Source: Buttiauxella sp049686335
GTDB taxonomy: Bacteria > Pseudomonadota > Gammaproteobacteria > Enterobacterales > Enterobacteriaceae
Reading direction: 5' to 3'
Length of the DNA: 64,000 nt
NCBI RefSeq assembly: GCF_049686335.1
Contig: NZ_JBAVHX010000034.1
Coordinates: 62,001 to 126,000, forward strand
The notes under the pieces are model-generated. The model searched no databases, was not told where the DNA came from, and was given only the letters and a program-made list of their open reading frames with translations. Positions within the stretch are counted from its first letter, which is position 1, and each line of letters opens with the position of its first letter. Positions 58,992 to 64,000 of the stretch are shown here, one piece after another. The translations under genes and the position numbers were made by a program.

Positions 58992-60608
58992 TCACCGCAT
59001 CGCGTCATAAATCGCTTTCTGAATCTCCATCGCACGTTTTTCATCGGTTTCTTCAGCGTCAGAATTGCGTTGCTGTTGCGCATTTAGCCGCAATTTTGCG
59101 CGGTCCACATCTTCTTTCTGCCGCTTGATAGCCTCAGGCGTACTACAAAAAGTTTGCAGGAATTGTTTGCGTGCAGAAGTGAGACTTTGCCCGTCGTTCA
59201 TCGCCTGGCTGATGGTTCTGACCATGCGCCGACACGGACGCTCTTCATCCATTTGCGAGCGGTATTGCAACAACGTATTGAGCGCGTCGCGATAATCGCC
59301 CGCCAGTGCAGATTCGGTGTAATACACTTTCCAGTTCATTCCGCCCTGCATAAACAGGCGCACTACCGTGGAATCGCCCCGCTCAATGGCCGAGCGCAAA
59401 TTTCCTTCTTCCCAGGTAATACCAATATTCGCCAGCTTTTCACGCGCACTCTGACTTAATGGGATTGAATCAACCACCGTCACTTTCGCCGGTTCACTTT
59501 TTGCCTGCGCGGGTTGACTGGTGATATCGCTCAGGAAATACATGCCGAAAATAGCGGTGCTAATCAGCGCCACGCCTGCCACGCACCACAACAGCATGCG
59601 CAGCGTTTCGCCGGTATCCTGTTTTCTTTTGGTGTGACGCAAATCGGGATGATCGATGGTGTCGCGCACCTCATCCGAATCACGTCCCGACAGTTGATAT
59701 TTTTTCTGAGCAAGCTCTATAAATGCCTGCAGTTGAGCGTCATCAGCAGCCATAAAGGCGGCCGGATTGACTGTGGTTCGCCCTTCATCATAAGCACGCT
59801 GAATAGCCGCGCTGCTTTCCTGATAATAGCTATCCAACAAAGCGAGTTGCACTGAAGTGAGCGGCGGTTGTTGAAGGAGATGATTGCGAATTTCGCGTAC
59901 GTCGTCGAGGAAGGTTTGTAGCGTTTTGCGTTGATCAATAAACAAACTTAACTGCGGCGTGCTCTGGATTATTTCAGCATAGTGGTTCGCAAACTCCTTT
60001 TTATCCACCACCATCAAAGCCAGCTCGCTAAACCGCATGCCGCTTAACACATCCCCCTGCTCGCCATGCTTTAACCAGCGGCGCACACCTTCGGCGCCAA
60101 ACTGTTTTTTCAACTTATTCACCAGTTGCGACTGGCTGGGATAACTTTTATTAATCATCCCTTTGAGCATTAATTCCATTGCCCGCATCTGGCGCACAGC
60201 CTTTTGCTGCTCAGCTTCGCTGTTCTTATCGAGTTCGGTGGAATAACCCAGCAGTGGCTGCCTTAATCGCACCAGTTCGAGATAACTGACAAAACGCAGT
60301 GCGGCAATAAGCTGGTTATGGCTGATTTCCTGGCCACTTTCATATTGCGGCACCAGTTGTTGTAAATGGCGCAGCAGCAGAGTGAACTGCGAAATCTCGG
60401 CGTCATTGAGGTTTAACCGCTTTGCCACCGCCATCCAACTGCCGAGTGCCAGCCGGGCCTGCTCCAGTTGTTGGAAAAACCATTGAGGATCTTTGCCTTC
60501 GGAGGCTTTGATGGTGAGCAATGGCAGGATTTGTAATGACGCCTGGCGGCAAACACTCAGGCAAGTCTCAAACTTATCCCGCATCAGCAACTGTGCAGCG
60601 CTGGTCAT
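58992..60608 (-). CDS. Membrane-anchored HEPN-domain protein (STY4199-like)
   Basis: 538-residue protein of unknown role. Residues 1-320 are mostly helical. An R-x4-H motif (VREIRNH, Arg238 to His243) is the hallmark of catalytic HEPN domains, many of which are RNases. A single membrane segment lies at about 338-360 (MLLWCVAGVALISTAIFGMYFL). The C-terminal part has ankyrin-like helices (IERGDSTVVRLFMQGG, ALAGDYRDALNTLLQYR) and a charged coiled tail. I believe it belongs to the STY4199 HEPN family of enterics, by recollection only. ATG 60608 follows AAGGAAAACC. Monocistronic. Confidence 0.75.
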   Translation of the reverse strand: MTSAAQLLMRDKFETCLSVCRQASLQILPLLTIKASEGKDPQWFFQQLEQARLALGSWMAVAKRLNLNDAEISQFTLLLRHLQQLVPQYESGQEISHNQLIAALRFVSYLELVRLRQPLLGYSTELDKNSEAEQQKAVRQMRAMELMLKGMINKSYPSQSQLVNKLKKQFGAEGVRRWLKHGEQGDVLSGMRFSELALMVVDKKEFANHYAEIIQSTPQLSLFIDQRKTLQTFLDDVREIRNHLLQQPPLTSVQLALLDSYYQESSAAIQRAYDEGRTTVNPAAFMAADDAQLQAFIELAQKKYQLSGRDSDEVRDTIDHPDLRHTKRKQDTGETLRMLLWCVAGVALISTAIFGMYFLSDITSQPAQAKSEPAKVTVVDSIPLSQSAREKLANIGITWEEGNLRSAIERGDSTVVRLFMQGGMNWKVYYTESALAGDYRDALNTLLQYRSQMDEERPCRRMVRTISQAMNDGQSLTSARKQFLQTFCSTPEAIKRQKEDVDRAKLRLNAQQQRNSDAEETDEKRAMEIQKAIYDAMR

Positions 60609-60705
60609 GGTTTTCCTTTTTGGATAAGGCGCGCGTTCACGACGCCGTTACGCCGGATTTTAGCGTAATCAAAATGGAATCTATGGCAGTAAAAGACCAG
60701 GAAAA

Positions 60706-62124
60706 TTAACCGTTTTCAAAAACATCGCTGATCACCTCGCCCAATTTTCGCAGCGCGGTTTCGGTCTCATCGTTGAATGGCAGCGCGTAATTCAGGCGCA
60801 TACAGTTGCGATATTTCCCGGAAGCAGAAAGCAATGACCCCACCGCAATGCGAATATTGTGCTCACGCAGCGTTTCAATAATCGGCACGATATCAATGTG
60901 TTCCGGTAGCTCTATCCACATCAGGAAACCGCCTTGCGGGCGAGAAACACAGATACCGCACGGGAAATAGTGGCGTACCCAGCAGGTGAAAATATCGAGG
61001 TTGCGTTGATAGTGTTGGCGCATACGCCGCAGATGGCGATGGTAATGGCCGTTACGCACAAATTCAGCGACCGCCATTTGCGTAAAGGTCGTAGTGCTGC
61101 CGGTCACGATATATTTCATATGCATCGCGCGGTCAAAATAGCGCCCCGGCACAATCCAGCCGACACGCAGACCCGGCGCTAGTGTTTTGGAAAATGAACT
61201 ACACAGCACCACACGCCCATCCACATCGAGCGATTTTATTGTCATCGGACGCGGATATTCATACGCCAGCTCGCCATAAACATCATCTTCAATGATGGCG
61301 ATATCAAAGCGTTGCGCCAGATTCAGCACCGCTTTTTTACGTGCATCGGGCATGATAAACCCGAGTGGATTGTTGCACGTAGGAACCAAAATCACCGCTT
61401 TGATTGGCCACTGTTCCAGCGCCAGCTCCAGCGCCTCAACACTGATCCCCGTTTCAGAATCCGTTGGTATTTCAATCACTTTAATGCCAAATGCACGCAG
61501 CATTTGCATGGTACCGTGGAAACAAGGTGACTCAACCGCCACAATATCTCCCGCCTCACACACCGCGCGAATCGCAATCGACAGGGCTTCATGGCAACCG
61601 GTGGTGATCACAATGTCGTCCGGCGTGACAACACAACCGCTATCGAGCATCAGGCGGGCAATTTGTTCACGCAGAACGCCCTTACCGTTAATACAGTCAT
61701 AGCCTAAAACTTCGGCTTCCTGATATTGGACAATGCGGCCCATTTCACGCCACAACGGTTTAATCGTTGAATGGGTCACATCCGGGAATCCGCTGCCAAA
61801 CGCGATGCTACCGGCATCTTCCCTGCCAGTGAGTTGTTCAAGAACCGCATCCCATTGCGTAATTTCTACCGGACGTTGCGCAGGACGAGTCAGCGCTGGC
61901 ACGGGCGGCAGTGATTTGCGTGGCGTAACAAAATAGCCGGAGCGGGGCTGCGGGGAAATAAGCTGGCGGTCTTCAAGAATATGATAGGCCTGCTGTACGG
62001 TGCTGATACTGACGCCGTGTTCGCTACTCAGGTTGCGCACCGATGGCAGGCGTTCCCCACTGCGATACAACCCTTGTTCAATGCGTTCTGCCAGCAAAGT
62101 GGCAAGATGTTGGTAGCGCGTCAT
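60706..62124 (-). CDS. MocR-type PLP-dependent transcriptional regulator
   Basis: 472-residue fusion of a GntR-family winged helix (residues 1-70; ERIEQGLYRSGERLPSVRNLSSEHGVSISTVQQAYHILEDRQ) and a class I aminotransferase domain. The PLP lysine lies in SSFSKTLAPGLRVGW; NNPLGFIMP and IIEDDVYGELAYEYPRP are the usual cofactor-binding segments. It resembles E. coli YdcR. MocR proteins usually control a divergent neighbour; here that is the DUF1127 gene. ATG 62124 follows GAGAGG and gives MTRYQHLATLLAERIEQG. Confidence 0.93.
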   Translation of the reverse strand: MTRYQHLATLLAERIEQGLYRSGERLPSVRNLSSEHGVSISTVQQAYHILEDRQLISPQPRSGYFVTPRKSLPPVPALTRPAQRPVEITQWDAVLEQLTGREDAGSIAFGSGFPDVTHSTIKPLWREMGRIVQYQEAEVLGYDCINGKGVLREQIARLMLDSGCVVTPDDIVITTGCHEALSIAIRAVCEAGDIVAVESPCFHGTMQMLRAFGIKVIEIPTDSETGISVEALELALEQWPIKAVILVPTCNNPLGFIMPDARKKAVLNLAQRFDIAIIEDDVYGELAYEYPRPMTIKSLDVDGRVVLCSSFSKTLAPGLRVGWIVPGRYFDRAMHMKYIVTGSTTTFTQMAVAEFVRNGHYHRHLRRMRQHYQRNLDIFTCWVRHYFPCGICVSRPQGGFLMWIELPEHIDIVPIIETLREHNIRIAVGSLLSASGKYRNCMRLNYALPFNDETETALRKLGEVISDVFENG

Positions 62125-62301
62125 GCTGTATCCTCTCATTTCACCATACAGACGGAAAAACCAGTACAGAATGGCGAAGAAAGTCCCATTCAGATCTTGT
62201 TTTAGCGCGTCTGTATGTTAAATAAAAGTTATATTTGCGTCTGCCTGCGATCTGTATGGTGGCGCATGATTGTTCCCATCAACACGATGAGGAGCAACAC
62301 C
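62125..62301. promoter_or_regulatory. Divergent region with repeated CTGTATG motif
   Basis: The motif (T)CTGTATG(G/T)T occurs three times: on the minus strand at 62143-62153, and on the plus strand at about 62210-62219 and 62251-62260. Such repeated half-sites between a MocR-type gene and its divergent neighbour are the expected layout of operators. Which site does what is not known. Confidence 0.5.
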
Positions 62302-62475
62302 ATGGGCTTTGAAGAAAACAGACCACGTCGGCCTTTTTATGGCTTCGTGATGATCTACCACTATTTCCGCCAACGCTGGTTGCAACATCAGACGGCACGC
62401 GTACTAAAAGGGCTCAATAAGGAACAATTACGCGATATTGGACTGACGACGGATGATATATCACGCTGGAATTAA
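62302..62475 (+). CDS. DUF1127 (YjiS-like) small protein
   Basis: Protein of 57 residues ending in the typical DUF1127 motif (LKGLNKEQLRDIGLTTDDISRW), preceded by an aromatic/basic helix (FYGFVMIYHYFRQRWLQHQTARV). Members in other bacteria bind RNA or affect phosphate and carbon metabolism; the role here is unknown. ATG 62302 follows GAGGAG. It is divergent from the MocR-type regulator and is followed by a small hairpin (GGCGC...GCGCC with T-run, 62486-62516) that probably terminates it. Confidence 0.88.
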   Translation: MGFEENRPRRPFYGFVMIYHYFRQRWLQHQTARVLKGLNKEQLRDIGLTTDDISRWN

Positions 62476-62567
62476 CCTTATATAACGGCGCAATTTTCTG
62501 GCGCCGTTATTTTTTTGCTGATATGAATTAAACACCTGCAAATAATAAAAATCGTGGACTAAAAGCT

Positions 62568-63095
62568 ATGTTTCCACTCGTGACTTCCAGACTCAATTTA
62601 ACGCAAATCACCGAGCAAGAATGGCCATTATTCTTGCGCTTGCAACAAGACCCCGACGTTATGCGTTATGTTTCTGATAATCGACAGGAAGCTGAGATTC
62701 GCCAGATTTTTAATGCTCGCCTGGTGCGCTGGGAAATTCACAGCCGCCACTGGCTTTGCCTTGTTATGCGCGATAAACCCAACGGCGTGCCGATTGGTTT
62801 CACCGGTTTTGTGCGTAGCGATGACGATATGGCGGAAGTGGGCTTTATTCTTGATCCTGCGTTTCACGGGCAAGGTTACGGGTATGAATCGCTTAATGCG
62901 GTATGCAAATTTGCGTTCGAAAAGTGCAGTATGCGCAGGCTGACCGCGACTGTCACCGTCGGGAATATCGGTTCCAAAAAGACGCTGGAAAAGGTGGGTT
63001 TTAAGCAGGAAGGCGTTCTGCGAGAAAACTATTTTCTGGGAGACGTCTGGCAAGACGACTGGATTTTCGGCTTGCTGCGCAAAGAATTTAAATAA
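62568..63095 (+). CDS. GNAT-family N-acetyltransferase (RimJ/RimL-like)
   Basis: Protein of 175 residues with the Acetyltransf_3 layout: N-terminal TSRLNLTQITEQEWPLFLRLQQDPDVMRYVSD, acetyl-CoA-binding EVGFILDPAFHGQGYGYESLNAVCKFAF, and C-terminal NIGSKKTLEKVGFKQEGVLRENYFLGD. Its acceptor substrate cannot be read from the sequence. ATG 62568 has only a weak Shine-Dalgarno sequence. It is followed by a REP array. Confidence 0.9.
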   Translation: MFPLVTSRLNLTQITEQEWPLFLRLQQDPDVMRYVSDNRQEAEIRQIFNARLVRWEIHSRHWLCLVMRDKPNGVPIGFTGFVRSDDDMAEVGFILDPAFHGQGYGYESLNAVCKFAFEKCSMRRLTATVTVGNIGSKKTLEKVGFKQEGVLRENYFLGDVWQDDWIFGLLRKEFK

Positions 63096-63099
63096 AACA

Positions 63100-63262
63100 C
63101 GGTGGATGACGCTGACGCTTATCCACCCTACGATAACGGTGTTGTAGGTCGGATAAGCGTTAGCGTCATCCGACAATGTTCACAGTGTTGTAGGTCGGAT
63201 AAGCGCAGCGTCATCCGACAATGTTCACAGTTGTAGGTCGGATAAGCGTTAGCGTCATCCGG
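63100..63262. repeat. REP array after the GNAT gene
   Basis: Four REP units follow one another: GGTGGATGACGCTGACGCTTATCCACC, then three of the form TTGTAGGTCGGATAAGCG...CATCCGACA. They are spaced 47 and about 46 bases, with ATGTTCACAG spacers between the later units. The array lies between convergent genes and shows no other terminator. Confidence 0.85.
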
Positions 63263-63280
63263 CATCGCCCCAGACTGTGC

Positions 63281-64000
63281 TTACAAAAACATTCCGCCTG
63301 ACACTTCAATACGCTGCGCATTCATCCAGCCACTTTCATCACTCAGTAGAACCGCAATCGCATTACCAATGTCATCAGGTTGCCCAACACGTCCCAACGC
63401 GGTTTGTGCAGCGATGGCATTGGCAACTTGTTCATTGTCACGCACAACACCGCCGCCAAAATCGGTCGCAATCGCACCCGGTGCGATGATATTGACCGAT
63501 ATCCCCCGAGCACCCAGCTCTTTGGCCTGGTATTTAGTCAGCACTTCCATCGCCCCTTTCATCGCGGCATAAGCCGCTTTCCCCGGCAGCGCAAAACGCG
63601 TCAGCCCGGTAGAAACGTTGAGGATGCGCCCGCCATTTTTAATCAGCGGCAGCAGCTGTTGGGTCAGGAAAAAAGGCCCTTTCAAATGGATGTTCATTAA
63701 ATCATCAAACTGCGCTTCTGTTGTTTTTTCGAACAGCGCATCGAGACCCGTACCCGCGTTGTTTAATAAATAATCAAACGAGTCGCGCTGCCAGACGTCA
63801 TGCAGCTGTTGTTTCACTTCGCTAGCAAACGCCGGGAAGGTTGCACTTTCGGCGACATTCAAGTGAATTGCCACTGCTTTCACGCCTGTTAGCTCGATTT
63901 CACGTACAACATCCCGCGCTTCTTGTTGCTTGCTGTTGTAGGTCAGAATGATATTCACTCCGCGAGCCGCGAGCTTCAGAGCCGCGTTTTTACCTAATCC
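63281..64000 (-). CDS. Short-chain dehydrogenase/reductase (5' end outside window)
   Basis: NAD(P)-dependent SDR. The window holds the C-terminal 239 codons. Reading from base 64000 the frame gives GLGKNAALKLAARGVNIILTYNS, i.e. the last part of the N-terminal nucleotide-binding TGxxxGLG loop, so the true start lies beyond the window and an internal GTG/Met at 63958 is not the start. The NAG motif is LLNNAGTG, the catalytic serine region is ILNVSTGLTRFALPG, and the Y-x3-K pair is YAAMKGAMEV. Substrate unknown. Confidence 0.92.
   Translation of the reverse strand, partial: GLGKNAALKLAARGVNIILTYNSKQQEARDVVREIELTGVKAVAIHLNVAESATFPAFASEVKQQLHDVWQRDSFDYLLNNAGTGLDALFEKTTEAQFDDLMNIHLKGPFFLTQQLLPLIKNGGRILNVSTGLTRFALPGKAAYAAMKGAMEVLTKYQAKELGARGISVNIIAPGAIATDFGGGVVRDNEQVANAIAAQTALGRVGQPDDIGNAIAVLLSDESGWMNAQRIEVSGGMFL

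Noticed and set aside
63281..63958. SDR gene treated as complete from the internal start at 63958
   Set aside because: The frame continues to base 64000 with the GLG part of the nucleotide-binding loop, so the gene is cut by the window end.

Overview
The window is chromosomal DNA from a member of the Enterobacteriaceae. From xylG to gor almost every gene is recognisable as an orthologue of an Escherichia coli K-12 gene, usually of identical length, and the long block gntU-gntK-gntR ... prlC-rlmJ-gor keeps the E. coli order. The intergenic repeats (ERIC elements, REP-type palindromes) are also enterobacterial. It is not E. coli itself: the xyl genes are joined directly to gntU, a TRAP transporter operon lies between zntA and tusA, and an accessory block replaces acpT-nik-rhsB. 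A Kluyvera/Buttiauxella/Lelliottia-type genome would fit, but the sequence does not fix the genus.

Layout. 1-5000: D-xylose uptake and catabolism (xylG partial, xylF, divergent xylA-xylB). 5200-8500: gluconate uptake (gntR, gntK, gntU), with GntR operators lying between two ERIC elements. 8500-11450: yhhW, yhhX, the Fur-controlled sRNA RyhB, yhhY. 11500-19150: ggt, yhhA, then ugpBAECQ for glycerol-3-phosphate uptake behind Pho boxes. 19150-26100: livKHMGF, divergent panM, and livJ for branched-chain amino acid uptake. 26500-31000: rpoH, then ftsY-ftsE-ftsX. 31150-35620: rsmD-yhhL, yhhM, yhhN and zntA with a classic ZntR promoter. 35800-38640: an orphan dctPQM TRAP operon. 38840-43100: tusA, yhhQ, dcrB, yhhS, yhhT. 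43160-47900: accessory block of a creatinase/M24-fold protein, an MFS exporter, a LysR regulator and a nitronate monooxygenase-like gene broken by an in-frame amber codon. 48000-58040: yhiN, pitA, uspB, uspA, rsmJ, prlC, rlmJ, gor. 58300-64000: a glycine-zipper protein, a membrane-anchored HEPN protein, a MocR-type regulator divergent from a DUF1127 protein, a GNAT acetyltransferase and a partial SDR.

The genes are mostly nutrient importers and core functions. Xylose, gluconate, glycerol-3-phosphate and branched-chain amino acids are each brought in by a dedicated system. Each of the four periplasmic binding protein genes (xylF, ugpB, livK, livJ) is followed by a strong hairpin or hairpin array, which would fit over-production of the binding protein relative to the membrane parts.

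The least explained signals are: (1) arrays of C/T-rich hairpins with conserved end caps and array-specific spacers (four loci, six hairpins at 52440-52661); (2) the HEPN/transmembrane protein at 58992-60608; (3) the M24-fold protein that lacks its metal ligands; (4) the amber-interrupted flavin oxidoreductase; (5) ERIC elements that sit exactly against stop codons. No CRISPR array, prophage, insertion sequence, rRNA or tRNA was seen.
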